Source: Candidatus Heimdallarchaeota archaeon (GTDB taxonomy: Archaea; Asgardarchaeota; Heimdallarchaeia; Heimdallarchaeales; Heimdallarchaeaceae). Taken from it: a stretch of 64,000 nucleotides of DNA. The DNA lies in NCBI GenBank assembly GCA_021399345.1, contig JAAFKI010000045.1, forward strand, positions 179,228 to 243,227. The letters are read 5' to 3'. Shown here piece by piece: positions 42,442 through 51,818 of this stretch (the stretch's first letter is position 1; the number at the start of each line of letters is the position of its first letter). The translations under genes and the position numbers were made by a program. The notes under the pieces are model-generated. The model had not been told where the DNA came from. It made no database searches and saw nothing but the letters and a program-made list of their open reading frames with translations.

Positions 42442-44478
42442 GTGCGAACACATAATCTTAGAAAACTAATGGTCGTATCTATATATATTCTCAGCTTAGT
42501 TACAGCAAGTTTTGTAGGTATATCATTCACTACTGCAACTATTGATGAAAACAGAAATCCAACATATTCTCCTCTAGTCGACATATTGCTATATAATAAC
42601 ACTCCACCCATTATTGATGGAGATTTAGAAAGCTATGCCGGAGAGTGGGAAAACGCCACAATACAAGAAAATAGTTTTGGAGTTGGACCAAGTAGAATAA
42701 CTATAACAATTCGTGTTCAAACAAATGTAACTCACTTATTCATGGGTATTAGTTATGTTAGTAGCATCTTTGTTCCAATAAATGCAACAATTCCAGTTGG
42801 TGATTCCTACAATAATGAATCCCATACTTGGTATGCTATTATATTTGATAACAACTTTGATGAAAGAATTGGATATAGTAATGATGCCGCAGACGATGTT
42901 GCTTTAATCAATTATAGACAAGAGGGAGCACAAGATGCGTACATAAATGGTACAGCAACAAATTCATTGGTATTGGATTTAAATATGACAGGACAAGAAA
43001 ATACTGTTTCTGCATTAACTACTGAACTGGATGATTTTAACGACTATATTGTTTCATATGAAGTTGTTAAAGAACTTGATTCACAAGATACTATTGGAAA
43101 AGACATCTCAGTAAAGGAAGGGGAACCCCTACGATACATGTTTATCATACATCAAAACGACACAGCATTATACAATCATACCATTATAAATAATAAAATT
43201 ACAGCATGGAATACAATCAGGCTAGAAACTGTCCATGACTATTTTTCATACGTAGATGATCCTTCAGAAATTAACATTCTAGTATATATTTCAGATTCTT
43301 CTAGCACAGTAGAAAGAAATCTCACTAATATAGCAACACTAATTCGAGCTTATGGTTTTAATGAATCAGTAAAGAAGGCTTCAGAAGGTTTTGTAATTAC
43401 TTATGACAGAATGAAAGATATGGATTTGGTCATTCTAGTTGGTTCTCATATTGATTTAACAAAGGATGAAATTGATGATACGAGATATTATGTAGCTTCA
43501 GGAGGAAGTTTGTATATTCTTGGAGATACAACTAATCATGATAGTAAAATAAATGATCTACTAAGTAACTTCGGTTTCCAAACATACAATGACACACTTT
43601 ATTCAAAAGACATTGGTATCAATTCAACAATTGAAATCGATGTGAACGCCATAATCAATCTTCCTTACTTTACTGAAACAAATATACTAACAAATCAATC
43701 AATTAATACAATAGAATATCAAGGATCAGCCATTATATTTGATGATGATAATGGAACTCTTATCTTGGGTGAGGGATACTATCAATTCCAGGAAGGAGAC
43801 CTTTATGCTTCAATAAACAAATCTGGTGAGTTTTATATTGATCAAGTGAAAGATGGTGTTTTCAACAGTTCAGAGGATATTTCTTTGAATAGCTCTGCAT
43901 CAATTCAGGCAGCTTTAGAATTGCAAAGAGGTGGAAAGCTTTTAGCATTTGCTTCAGCTGATATTTTCAATTCAACTAATATTCTTAAAGCTGATAACAA
44001 ATATCTATTCCTAAGACAAATTCAATGGTTACTTAATCTACAACATCAAATCTCATATGACAACTTCGTTGTAGATGATTTGACTATATTCGAAGGGGAT
44101 AACATTACTGCAAGTATCACTGTTAGAGGAGACGAAAACAGTACAATAGCAGATGTTCAAGTTTGGATTGTTGTGCTAGAATTGAAAGTAGATACTAACA
44201 AATCACTTCTAATCAATTCTGGTGATGGTATAAACTTCAATGGAAGAATTGTTCCAGATTCAAGTATTAAAACTCAGTTTATCGATGTTTCAATTCGTAT
44301 GCATAAGAGAGGGTATGGTTACAATGAAACCAATCTAGTTGAAGTTTTCATGGAGCCAGTTCTCAATACAAGCATCAGGATTGATATCATAGCTCTGATC
44401 ATATTTATCACATCTATTGGTCTCGCTGTTATCGGTGGTTTGGCTATAAAAAGATTTAAAATTATTAAAGAAGAGTAA
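42442..44478 (+). CDS. Cell-surface protein with signal peptide, CBM9/DOMON-like and glutamine-amidotransferase-like domains, C-terminal TM
   Basis: A signal sequence (LMVVSIYILSLVTASFVGIS) starts the protein. A CBM9/DOMON-like region follows, with PPIIDGDLESYAGEWENA and TWYAIIFDNNFDERIGY. A Rossmann-like GATase1-type segment (MDLVILVGSHIDLTKDEID...GGSLYILGD) lies near residues 320-370, and one membrane helix (IIALIIFITSIGLAVIGGLAI) with a short basic tail ends it. N-X-S/T sequons are frequent. The start is GTG. It has no long cytoplasmic domain, in contrast to the proteins at 16827 and 30401. Function is likely glycan binding or surface scaffolding. Confidence 0.75.
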   Translation: MRTHNLRKLMVVSIYILSLVTASFVGISFTTATIDENRNPTYSPLVDILLYNNTPPIIDGDLESYAGEWENATIQENSFGVGPSRITITIRVQTNVTHLFMGISYVSSIFVPINATIPVGDSYNNESHTWYAIIFDNNFDERIGYSNDAADDVALINYRQEGAQDAYINGTATNSLVLDLNMTGQENTVSALTTELDDFNDYIVSYEVVKELDSQDTIGKDISVKEGEPLRYMFIIHQNDTALYNHTIINNKITAWNTIRLETVHDYFSYVDDPSEINILVYISDSSSTVERNLTNIATLIRAYGFNESVKKASEGFVITYDRMKDMDLVILVGSHIDLTKDEIDDTRYYVASGGSLYILGDTTNHDSKINDLLSNFGFQTYNDTLYSKDIGINSTIEIDVNAIINLPYFTETNILTNQSINTIEYQGSAIIFDDDNGTLILGEGYYQFQEGDLYASINKSGEFYIDQVKDGVFNSSEDISLNSSASIQAALELQRGGKLLAFASADIFNSTNILKADNKYLFLRQIQWLLNLQHQISYDNFVVDDLTIFEGDNITASITVRGDENSTIADVQVWIVVLELKVDTNKSLLINSGDGINFNGRIVPDSSIKTQFIDVSIRMHKRGYGYNETNLVEVFMEPVLNTSIRIDIIALIIFITSIGLAVIGGLAIKRFKIIKEE

Positions 44479-44561
44479 TCGCTTCTTCTCTTTTTATTTT
44501 ATATTCCTTGAAAAAATCTTATTACTGTGTTCATTAATATTTATCTGAAGTTGATAATTTT

Positions 44562-45284
44562 ATGATAACTCTGGCGATATTTTCAGATGTACATTCTAAC
44601 TTAGAAGCTCTAAATATTGTTACAGACCATATTAAAGACTCATCTCCAGATATTATTATCTACCTTGGAGACACTGTTGGTTATGGTCCCAATCCAAAGG
44701 AATGTATAGAAATTGTGGAAAACCTGGCTCAGATCCATGTTGTTGGAAATCACGATTACGCCATCTGGAAAGATAATTTCAAATATTTCAACCCATTACC
44801 AAAAAAATCGCTTTTGTGGACTAAAAATCTACTTTCTGATAGGGAAAAACAACTCCTAGGGTCTCACCCATTCTTTTCTATTTTTCCATTTTTTATCACT
44901 GAAGGAAATGCAATGTTTGTACATGGGTCTCCAAGAAGACCTTTACGAGACTATGTTTCTCCAGATTTACCAGCATGGTCATATAACATGTTTTTTGAGA
45001 TTACGAGGGAGTTTACTGAAATAGATTTTCTATTTTTAGGTCATACTCACAAACCTTTACATATTGTCAATGAAGGAAAACATCTCTTGAATCCAGGATC
45101 AGTGGGACAACCAAGAGACAATGATCCAAGAGCATCATATTTGACATTTAAAATTGATGAAGAAACTAAGGGGTTCGAATATGAACACATAAGACTTGAA
45201 TATGATGTTGAACTTACTTGTAACAAGATGGAAGAGCTAGGGTTTCATCACTTTCTAATAAACCGTCTTAAAAAAGGGATATAA
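44562..45284 (+). CDS. Calcineurin-like metallophosphoesterase (YfcE/MJ0936-like)
   Basis: All metal motifs are present: FSDVHSNLEAL, LGDTVGYGPNP, VGNHDYAIW, FVHGSPR and FLGHTHKP. The 240-residue size fits the YfcE/ApaH-like family of small phosphodiesterases. The substrate is not predictable. It converges with the flippase-like gene, with 2 bases between the stop codons. Confidence 0.93.
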   Translation: MITLAIFSDVHSNLEALNIVTDHIKDSSPDIIIYLGDTVGYGPNPKECIEIVENLAQIHVVGNHDYAIWKDNFKYFNPLPKKSLLWTKNLLSDREKQLLGSHPFFSIFPFFITEGNAMFVHGSPRRPLRDYVSPDLPAWSYNMFFEITREFTEIDFLFLGHTHKPLHIVNEGKHLLNPGSVGQPRDNDPRASYLTFKIDEETKGFEYEHIRLEYDVELTCNKMEELGFHHFLINRLKKGI

Positions 45285-45286
45285 TT

Positions 45287-46441
45287 TCATTCAGAATTTT
45301 CTAAAGATAATTCTTTTTCCTCACCAATTACTTCTGTCTTTTTCTCTTTTAGGAAAATGGAAGATAAAGCAGCAATTGAAAGTGTGAGACCTGTGCCAAT
45401 TGAAGTTTGAAAGATTATTGTTGCACCTGCAACTATTGGGGATATACTTAATCCTTTAAAGAGAGTTTGAGTAGTTATGGTCCCTGTTCCTAAACCTGCA
45501 GGTACGAAAGTTAAAAGTCCAACAAGCAAGGTAATTGATGTAACTGAAGCTGCATTTACTAATGAAATATTTCCTCCAAATGCCATTAGTGTGAATTTTA
45601 GCGAATAGAATTCTAATATCCAACGAAATACAGTAGTAACAACAACCATAGTTGCAATCATTTTTTTTGTGTAAAGGAGTTTAAGTGAGTTATAATAATC
45701 ATCTAAAGCAGTAACAACTTTATTTTCCAACCAAGTTTTACCTTTTGTTGAAATTTTTCCTGTAATTTTAACTATTATTCTTAGAACTAATCTTCCAACT
45801 GGAGGAAAGAAAAGTATGAATGTTAGAATCACTGTACCAACAATTGCAATATAAAAGACAATCTGGATTGCTAATTGGATATTGCCAGTTAATCCAGATG
45901 ACAAGAATTCCCAGATAGAAATTTTCTGTTTTATGTAGTAAAATGATGATTGCACCTGAAGAAGTGCACTCTTTTGTTCAATATAATTGATAATCTCAGG
46001 AACAGTTACTCCAAGCGCGATAATGAAGAAGACAAGTACTACAAACATGTCTACTATTCTAAAAAAAGCAAGCGCTGCAAGAGAAGAGGAGCGAGGAACA
46101 TCTAATGAACGTTTGTTTATCTCAACACTAGCAATTTCTCCTGTTTTAAAAGGTCCAAGAACACTAAAACCGTACCCAACGAAATATGGAATGAGAAACT
46201 TAACGAATTTAAGATCAGGAGATGAAGGTTTGATTAGGATATAGAAGCGATATGCTTTAACTATTGCACTGATAATCATAAAGAGCAGAGCAAGTATAAG
46301 GAGATAAAAAACAGCAGTTTTGTAAAGACTAAATGAACCTTTAATATCTAAAGTAAGAAAAAAATACAACAAGGTTCCTGCCATTATTGCAATTACTAAA
46401 AAACGAAAAATATACTTACGTATTGATACTTTCAACCTCAT
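45287..46441 (-). CDS. UPF0104/LPG-synthase-TM-like (flippase-like) membrane protein
   Basis: Multiple hydrophobic segments (about 8, from LVIAIMAGTLLYFFL through GTGLTLSIAALSSIFL) and the conserved region FVPAGLGTGTITTQTLFKGL fit the lysylphosphatidylglycerol-synthase transmembrane / UPF0104 family. In archaea these proteins are often near glycosyltransferases and may move lipids or lipid-linked sugars. No glycosyltransferase is directly adjacent. The C-terminal tail is acidic. Confidence 0.88.
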   Translation of the reverse strand: MRLKVSIRKYIFRFLVIAIMAGTLLYFFLTLDIKGSFSLYKTAVFYLLILALLFMIISAIVKAYRFYILIKPSSPDLKFVKFLIPYFVGYGFSVLGPFKTGEIASVEINKRSLDVPRSSSLAALAFFRIVDMFVVLVFFIIALGVTVPEIINYIEQKSALLQVQSSFYYIKQKISIWEFLSSGLTGNIQLAIQIVFYIAIVGTVILTFILFFPPVGRLVLRIIVKITGKISTKGKTWLENKVVTALDDYYNSLKLLYTKKMIATMVVVTTVFRWILEFYSLKFTLMAFGGNISLVNAASVTSITLLVGLLTFVPAGLGTGTITTQTLFKGLSISPIVAGATIIFQTSIGTGLTLSIAALSSIFLKEKKTEVIGEEKELSLENSE

Positions 46442-46525
46442 TAGTGAATCCCTACAAATAACACAAAATAGAAATAAAGTCTAGAATTCATTTCAGAAGA
46501 GAAAGAAAATAGAACAGAGAAGGTT

Positions 46526-46690
46526 TTATACAGCCTCTGCGCCGCCTTCATCTGACCATTCGTATGTGCATTCTTTGCAGACATTTTTCTTTTTATAGAC
46601 TGGTTGATGATTAAAATACGCAATTGCTTTAGACTTATCCTCTACTTGTTTTAGATTCCTACTGTGACACTTGGGGCACTCTTTAGCCAT
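46526..46690 (-). CDS. 54-residue zinc-ribbon protein (below the ORF-track cutoff)
   Basis: I read an ATG at 46688-46690 and a TAA at 46526-46528. The product begins MAKECPKCHSRNLKQVEDKS, has a second pair VCKECTYEW and ends GGAEAV. Two CxxC knuckles make a compact zinc ribbon, common among small archaeal proteins. The upstream sequence contains ggtgaaaaaaag, a good ribosome site. It has its own gap on both sides, and no close partner is obvious. Confidence 0.8.
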   Translation of the reverse strand: MAKECPKCHSRNLKQVEDKSKAIAYFNHQPVYKKKNVCKECTYEWSDEGGAEAV

Positions 46691-46973
46691 TTCTTTTTTT
46701 CACCTTTAGAATATTGTTTCTTGTGATTTCATTAAGTGGTTTACATTTAAAAAATTTGTGTAAGAATCAATATAAAACGAGATAAAAAGTCACTTTTTCA
46801 AATAAAAATGAAGAAAAAGCAGACACGCAGGTCCTTATCATCATCTAGAAATAAATAATGCAAAAAATTTAGCAATATCCGTAAAATTATGCATCTTAAT
46901 TCACCATATTAGTAATAGATTTAATGAAATACGATATAAAAATTGTTAAGAATAGTCATTTTAATTTTAAAAT

Positions 46974-48596
46974 ATGGGAACACTAGGTGACCTATATGAG
47001 AAATTTACTAGGAATGCATCTGATTTACCAGACATCAATTATTTCTATGGAAATGTACCTAAAACGATAGATGATGCAATCAGCTTAGCTAAAGAATCAT
47101 CTGAAATTAAAATCGATTCCAACAAAATAGTTGAATTAAAACGTATTCTTAAGAATTATCACAAAGATTTAGGTTTACTAACTGAGAAAGTTAGTCGCAA
47201 TATAGATTTGATTCATCAAGGAATAGTTTTAGGAGGACAACAAGCTACAATTTTTGGAGGTTCAGGAATTATTGGAAATAAAATTGCTACAGTCACTGCA
47301 ATTTCAGACATTAGCAAAGAAAAAGGTCATTATCTAGTTCCTATGTTTCTGGTTAATACTCATGATAGCATTCAGCCAGAGATTTCAACTATTCATCTTC
47401 CCAATAATCAATCATCGATAAGTAAATCAATTTTCTTACCTGATGCAATAGATGGACTAGTTTCAAGCCAAATCTTAGCTAACCAGTATGAATGGATGGA
47501 AGAGAGTCTTTCAATAATAAAGAACATATTCAATGAATTTAGAACATCAATAGAAAAAGACTTTCATAAAATATTCACAGAGAAAGTAGACCATATTCTC
47601 ACATTTATTAGAGAGACGTATAGGACTTCGAAAGACATAGGTGAGTGGATCACTCTATTATGGGGAATCCAAGCTAATATAATAAATGATTGGGGTGTCA
47701 TTTTCTTCCCTTCCTCTCATCCTGAAATCAGGAAGTTAACAACAGATGGTTACAAACCTTTTCTTGAAAAAAGAGTGGAATATATTAAGGCATTCAATGA
47801 AGCATCAGAGAAAATAGAGGAATTAGGATATCAAACTACTACAGCAAAAAAAGCAGAAACCTTTTCTCCTTTCTTCTATGAATGTCCAAATGATGGCTAC
47901 AGACTTAATCTTCTATGTAAAGAAGAAAATGGTGTGTTATCATTCAGCGGGGAATGTCCTCTAGATGAGGAAAAATATTCATTTGATATTGATAAGAATA
48001 ATATTGATCTTTCTTCTCTTTCTTTAAATCTAGTTCCTAGATTAGATACTAATCAAGCTCTCCTTCAAGCTATAATGCCTGTGTATGTCAGAGTTTCGGG
48101 ACCAGGAGAAATCAACTATAATGCTCAAGTAATTCCAGCAATAAGAAAGATTGGTCTGAAATTCCCAATTTTTGTAAAATATACAAGAATATTATATAAT
48201 ACTCCTTGGATTGAAAATCTAATTCATGAAATAGAAGATGAATCAATTTCTCTATTTTCAGGAGATTTTTTTAAAACACTTGGAAGTTTATCTAAAGCAA
48301 GAAGAAAGGGAGAAAGAGAACAGCTGTCTTTGGAATCAGAACACTTAGCTGATATTATAAAAACAAAGATGTCAGAAGTAATTAAACACTCAGATAGACC
48401 AAATAGTATAATTGAAAGATACAAATCCTGGCAATTTGGCATGTATGATGAATTTCATAAGTGGCAAGAAGTAAGTTGGCCTTGGTTCATCATGGCAAGT
48501 GTAACTGGGTTAGGAGATTACCTAGCATCATATAGACGTTATTATAGCAAAGATTCGCCTATAGGAGGAATAGGTTATATTAATGCTAGATTATAG
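46974..48596 (+). CDS. bshC: BshC-like putative cysteine ligase
   Basis: BshC is proposed to add cysteine to glucosaminyl-malate as the last step of bacillithiol synthesis. The 540-residue length matches bacterial BshC. The core signature IHQGIVLGGQQATIFGGSGIIGNKIATV, the segment YLVPMFLVNTHD and the C-terminal SIIERYKSWQFG and GIGYINARL are seen. An insert near residues 300-345 has CPNDGYRLNLLC and ECPLDEEKYSF, a Cys pattern like a zinc ribbon. The 3' end overlaps bshA by 6 bases in convergent orientation. In the absence of bacterial neighbours, transfer from bacteria is inferred. Confidence 0.9.
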   Translation: MGTLGDLYEKFTRNASDLPDINYFYGNVPKTIDDAISLAKESSEIKIDSNKIVELKRILKNYHKDLGLLTEKVSRNIDLIHQGIVLGGQQATIFGGSGIIGNKIATVTAISDISKEKGHYLVPMFLVNTHDSIQPEISTIHLPNNQSSISKSIFLPDAIDGLVSSQILANQYEWMEESLSIIKNIFNEFRTSIEKDFHKIFTEKVDHILTFIRETYRTSKDIGEWITLLWGIQANIINDWGVIFFPSSHPEIRKLTTDGYKPFLEKRVEYIKAFNEASEKIEELGYQTTTAKKAETFSPFFYECPNDGYRLNLLCKEENGVLSFSGECPLDEEKYSFDIDKNNIDLSSLSLNLVPRLDTNQALLQAIMPVYVRVSGPGEINYNAQVIPAIRKIGLKFPIFVKYTRILYNTPWIENLIHEIEDESISLFSGDFFKTLGSLSKARRKGEREQLSLESEHLADIIKTKMSEVIKHSDRPNSIIERYKSWQFGMYDEFHKWQEVSWPWFIMASVTGLGDYLASYRRYYSKDSPIGGIGYINARL

Positions 48597-49712
48597 ATTT
48601 TCCAGAACTTTGTTATACCACTTAATGTATTTATCTGCAATTTTTCCAGCTTCAAATTTATCAATGACCTTTTGTCTCCCTTTTGCACCCATCTGCCTTA
48701 CACGTTGAGGATCATCTAATAATTCAAGCATATAATTCACCAATGATTCACTGTTTCCAAGCTCATAGACATAACCATTTACTTCGTGGTCAATTACTTC
48801 TGGAATCCCTCCAACTTTAGGTGCTATTACTGGAATTTCACAGGACATAGATTCAGCAATAGTTAACCCGAAGCTTTCGTTTGTACTTGCTGATAATAGA
48901 GCTGAAGCGCAGTTATAAATTGGAGCGATTGAAACTCTAACTCCTTGAAAGGTAACATTATCCCTTATTCCCAACTTACTAGCTATCTCCTCACATTTCT
49001 TTCTTTCAGGTCCTTCTCCCACCATTATTAATCCTGTGTCTGGATGTTCTTTGACAACTTTAGCGAATGCCTCTACAATAAATGGGGCATTTTTAACAGG
49101 TCTGAAATTTGAAACGTGTACAAAGTTTTTCTCATGTTGAATTCTAAAATCACATAGTTTAGTGTCTATTCTCTTATATTTTTCAATGTCAATGGGATTA
49201 TATAAAACTTCAATTTCTTTATTGTGAGAAAATTTTTCTTCCATTTCGCTTTTCATATATTCTGAAACAGTTGATAAACCATCAATATTATCAAAAACAT
49301 GGGAAATAACCGGATTATATGCAGGATCGACTCCCAAAGTATGAATATCAGAACCATGAGCTGTAATTGCGACAGGAACACCAGAAATCTGTTTTGCTAA
49401 ATATGCTGAAACTCCTGCAGGAATAGCATAATGAATGTGCAGCAAATCCAGATCAGATTTTTCTGCTATACGAGCAAGTTTTGATCCAGCTAATATTGTA
49501 TATGGCGCTCCTATATCTTTGAATAGGGGATATGATATAATATCTACAAGGTCAAGTGTTATATTGGGATGTCTAGAAGTTCTTAGCAAGAAAGGTGTAT
49601 CATAACTTATCAAATGTATATCATGGCCTTTTTTAGCTAACTCAATTGCTAATTGTGTAGCAACAATACCAGATCCACCTACAGTTGGGAAACAGTTAAT
49701 TCCTATTTTCAT
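48591..49712 (-). CDS. bshA: BshA-like N-acetyl-alpha-D-glucosaminyl L-malate synthase
   Basis: This GT-B, GT4-family glycosyltransferase joins UDP-GlcNAc to L-malate, the first step of bacillithiol synthesis. The N-terminus MKIGINCFPTVGGSGIVATQLA is the BshA signature. It is followed by LLHIHYAIPAG, ITAHGSDIHTLG, HVSNFRPVKN and the donor-site SFGLTIAESMSCEIPVIA. The length of about 374 residues is normal. The track's start adds MILLKSV; the ATG at 49712 (MKIGINCF) is the true one. It converges on bshC with a 6-base overlap. Confidence 0.93.
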   Translation of the reverse strand: MKIGINCFPTVGGSGIVATQLAIELAKKGHDIHLISYDTPFLLRTSRHPNITLDLVDIISYPLFKDIGAPYTILAGSKLARIAEKSDLDLLHIHYAIPAGVSAYLAKQISGVPVAITAHGSDIHTLGVDPAYNPVISHVFDNIDGLSTVSEYMKSEMEEKFSHNKEIEVLYNPIDIEKYKRIDTKLCDFRIQHEKNFVHVSNFRPVKNAPFIVEAFAKVVKEHPDTGLIMVGEGPERKKCEEIASKLGIRDNVTFQGVRVSIAPIYNCASALLSASTNESFGLTIAESMSCEIPVIAPKVGGIPEVIDHEVNGYVYELGNSESLVNYMLELLDDPQRVRQMGAKGRQKVIDKFEAGKIADKYIKWYNKVLENL

Positions 49713-49782
49713 AACACTTTTCAATAAAATCACTTATTAAAAAAAATATTGTAACTGAACACTTTCTACCAGACTAAAATAA

Positions 49783-50322
49783 TCATTCAGGATATAGTTT
49801 ATTCATTATTTTTCTTTGTATTTCAATAATATCACTGCTATTACTAGATTTGGAGTAACTTTCAAGATAGATTCTGTTAATCTTATAGAATTCTTTTCCC
49901 CACTCTACAAGAGATAATATGGCCAAACTTTGTTCTTTAGCTCCCAAAATAAACAAAGCTGCAGCTAATGCTTCTAAAGTACTTAATTTAGAGGGAACAC
50001 CATAGTTGTTTGGATTGGCTGCAATAAGAAAAGGTAAAGCCCTTCCAGTTCCTTTCTCAAGAGCTTTACTCCCGCCTTTTATGTTGTTCCATGAGCAATC
50101 AACCCCCACAACACCGTTTTTCTTAGCCAAATCCAAATCAGCTGGAGAAAGAGCATATTCAGCAAATGGAGTTAAAACAATAAGCTTTGAATGAATTTTT
50201 CCAACGGAAATAGGTTTAGCTTTCTTGAATTTTAGTACTCTAATAGCGGTACACATTTTTGGGTTACAAGTTTTGAAATTACTAATATAAACAGGAATTT
50301 GAATAACGGGATTTTTTTTCAT
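49783..50322 (-). CDS. tsr3: Tsr3-like rRNA aminocarboxypropyltransferase
   Basis: Tsr3 (DUF367) transfers the aminocarboxypropyl group of SAM to a pseudouridine in small-subunit rRNA. The N-terminal TCNPKMCTAIRVLKF, VLTPFAEYALSPAD, VGVDCSWNNIKGG and LIAANPNNYGVPSKLSTLEALAAAL are the family's conserved blocks. Length is normal. The ATG at 50322 is nine bases inside the track's GTG start. It precedes bshA on the same strand with a gap of about 70 bases. Confidence 0.94.
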   Translation of the reverse strand: MKKNPVIQIPVYISNFKTCNPKMCTAIRVLKFKKAKPISVGKIHSKLIVLTPFAEYALSPADLDLAKKNGVVGVDCSWNNIKGGSKALEKGTGRALPFLIAANPNNYGVPSKLSTLEALAAALFILGAKEQSLAILSLVEWGKEFYKINRIYLESYSKSSNSSDIIEIQRKIMNKLYPE

Positions 50323-50358
50323 TTCTACCACATTATTAGGTGAGATTTAAGAGAAGAT

Positions 50359-50435
50359 TGGCGACCCCGACGCGATTCGAACGCGCGACCCCCAGCTTAG
50401 GAGGCTGGTGCTCTATCCAGCTGAGCTACGGGGTC
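50359..50435 (-). tRNA. tRNA-Arg(CCT), CCA encoded
   Basis: The minus strand reads GACCCCG TA GCTC...GAGC, anticodon stem CCAGC/GCTGG with loop CTCCTAA (anticodon CCT), a T arm with TTCGAAT, acceptor CGGGGTC, discriminator G and CCA. Acceptor pairing is perfect and there is no intron. It decodes AGG. Confidence 0.96.
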
Positions 50436-50553
50436 TTTGTTTCTTGATTGAATCTTCTTTTTATTAATTTTATTGATAACAGAAATAAAAATCCTATCTT
50501 AATGAACAAAAAAAATTGCTTTGAAAGAAGAATTAAAAGAAAATCTTTTTTCA

Positions 50554-51258
50554 TCATGTAGCAAAGGGATCATATGCTTCTACTTGTTTTTTAAGTTCCT
50601 CTATTTTCTTTGTGATGGTTTGTATATCTTCTTTTAATTTTAATTCTTTAAACATATCAAGAGCATCTTCATAAGATCTGAGAGCGATTTGAATTCCTTC
50701 AGGTGTCTTCTTCTTTAATTCCTTCTCTGAGTTTGAAACATGCATATTAGCGATTCTTATCATCAAATCTTTTTTTGCTTTGGCATTTTCTAATTTTATA
50801 GTTACTTCCAAAGCATCTCTCAGAAATTGAACTTTCTTGTTCGAATCTTTTTCCTTTTCTGCAAGTTCGTTATACAGATCAATACTTTCCTGAAATTTTT
50901 CTTTTGCTAATTTAATATTCCTTCCTAACAGACAATCTCCAGCGATTTCTAGAGCTTTAGCTTTCTCATCTAATTTTTTTAGTTTGGAGAGATTAGATTC
51001 AATTATTTGAATACTAAAATTACATGCCATATTACCTATATCTCTGAAAATGACAGCCCTGTTCATAGTATTTTTATCTTTTTTCCAACAATCAGCAGCT
51101 CTATACGCAAAATAAATAGCTTCTTCGAGTTCACCATTTTGAATGGCTAGAGTAATGAGATGCTCAAATGTTCGAGCAGCATCTTTGAAACGATTTGCTT
51201 TATAGTTAGCATTGGCTTCATCTATTAGAATGTTCATTTTTATATCTGGGTCTGACAT
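50554..51258 (-). CDS. Alpha-SNAP-like/TPR helical-repeat protein
   Basis: The 234 residues are almost wholly helical with TPR-like pairs: ANANYKANRFKDAARTFEHL, EEAIYFAYRAADCWKKDK, AKALEIAGDCLLG, AKEKFQESIDLYNELA and ALRSYEDALDMFKELKL. The AYRAADCW and RDIGNMA phrases recall the alpha/gamma-SNAP solenoid, the adaptor that recruits NSF to SNARE complexes. No SNARE is present in the window. A general TPR role cannot be excluded. Confidence 0.7.
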   Translation of the reverse strand: MSDPDIKMNILIDEANANYKANRFKDAARTFEHLITLAIQNGELEEAIYFAYRAADCWKKDKNTMNRAVIFRDIGNMACNFSIQIIESNLSKLKKLDEKAKALEIAGDCLLGRNIKLAKEKFQESIDLYNELAEKEKDSNKKVQFLRDALEVTIKLENAKAKKDLMIRIANMHVSNSEKELKKKTPEGIQIALRSYEDALDMFKELKLKEDIQTITKKIEELKKQVEAYDPFAT

Positions 51259-51400
51259 GTATCTCTAAAGCTATTTTGTGAATCTAATTCTTATTTCTTT
51301 TGGAAGTTATCATTACAAATAAAATTGTTGTTTTTCTGCAATCGATTGGTTTTTTAACAAGAATCACATTGATAGAATACCAGAATGTTAAGTGTTCAAA

Positions 51401-51814
51401 ATGCAAATCTTCACAAAAATAATTCGTTTTCAAACAGAAGGAGAAATTGACATAGTAGATCTAACTCAAGATTTTGAAGCAATATTAGCAGAATCAAAAA
51501 TAGAAAATGGAATTCTAAGTGCCAATGTTATAGGGTCTACTGGAGCTTTAACCGCAATAGAGTATGAAAGAGGGGTTTTGGACGATTTTAAACAGATTCT
51601 ACAGAAATTGGTACCAAAGGGAGCTGGGTATAAACATGATTTAATTGACTCAAATGCTCATTCTCATCTTCGAGCTTCATTAATAGGCCCGAGCATCTCA
51701 TTCTCAATACAAGAAAAGCGATTACAACTAGGAACATGGCAACAACCTGTTTTTGTATGTCTAGATATAGGACCTCGTTCTAGAAAAGTTGCAGTTACAG
51801 TAGTTGGAGAATAG
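51401..51814 (+). CDS. YjbQ/UPF0047 family protein
   Basis: The conserved blocks EIDIVDLTQDFEAIL, NVIGSTGALTAIEYE, AHSHLRASLIGPS and LGTWQQPVFVCLDIGPR define the YjbQ family, which has been linked to a secondary thiamine-phosphate synthase activity. The family is one compact beta-rich domain of about 135 residues, as here. The ATG at 51401 is preferred to the GTG at 51392. The next gene begins 4 bases after its stop, suggesting co-transcription. Confidence 0.92.
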   Translation: MQIFTKIIRFQTEGEIDIVDLTQDFEAILAESKIENGILSANVIGSTGALTAIEYERGVLDDFKQILQKLVPKGAGYKHDLIDSNAHSHLRASLIGPSISFSIQEKRLQLGTWQQPVFVCLDIGPRSRKVAVTVVGE

Positions 51815-51818
51815 AATT

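Noticed and set aside
46784-46798. Near-palindrome aaaaagtcacttttt upstream of bshC
   Set aside because: Low-complexity A/T runs make such palindromes likely by chance in this base composition.
46809-46859. 16-residue basic reading frame
   Set aside because: Too short and without homology or clear ribosome site to claim a gene.
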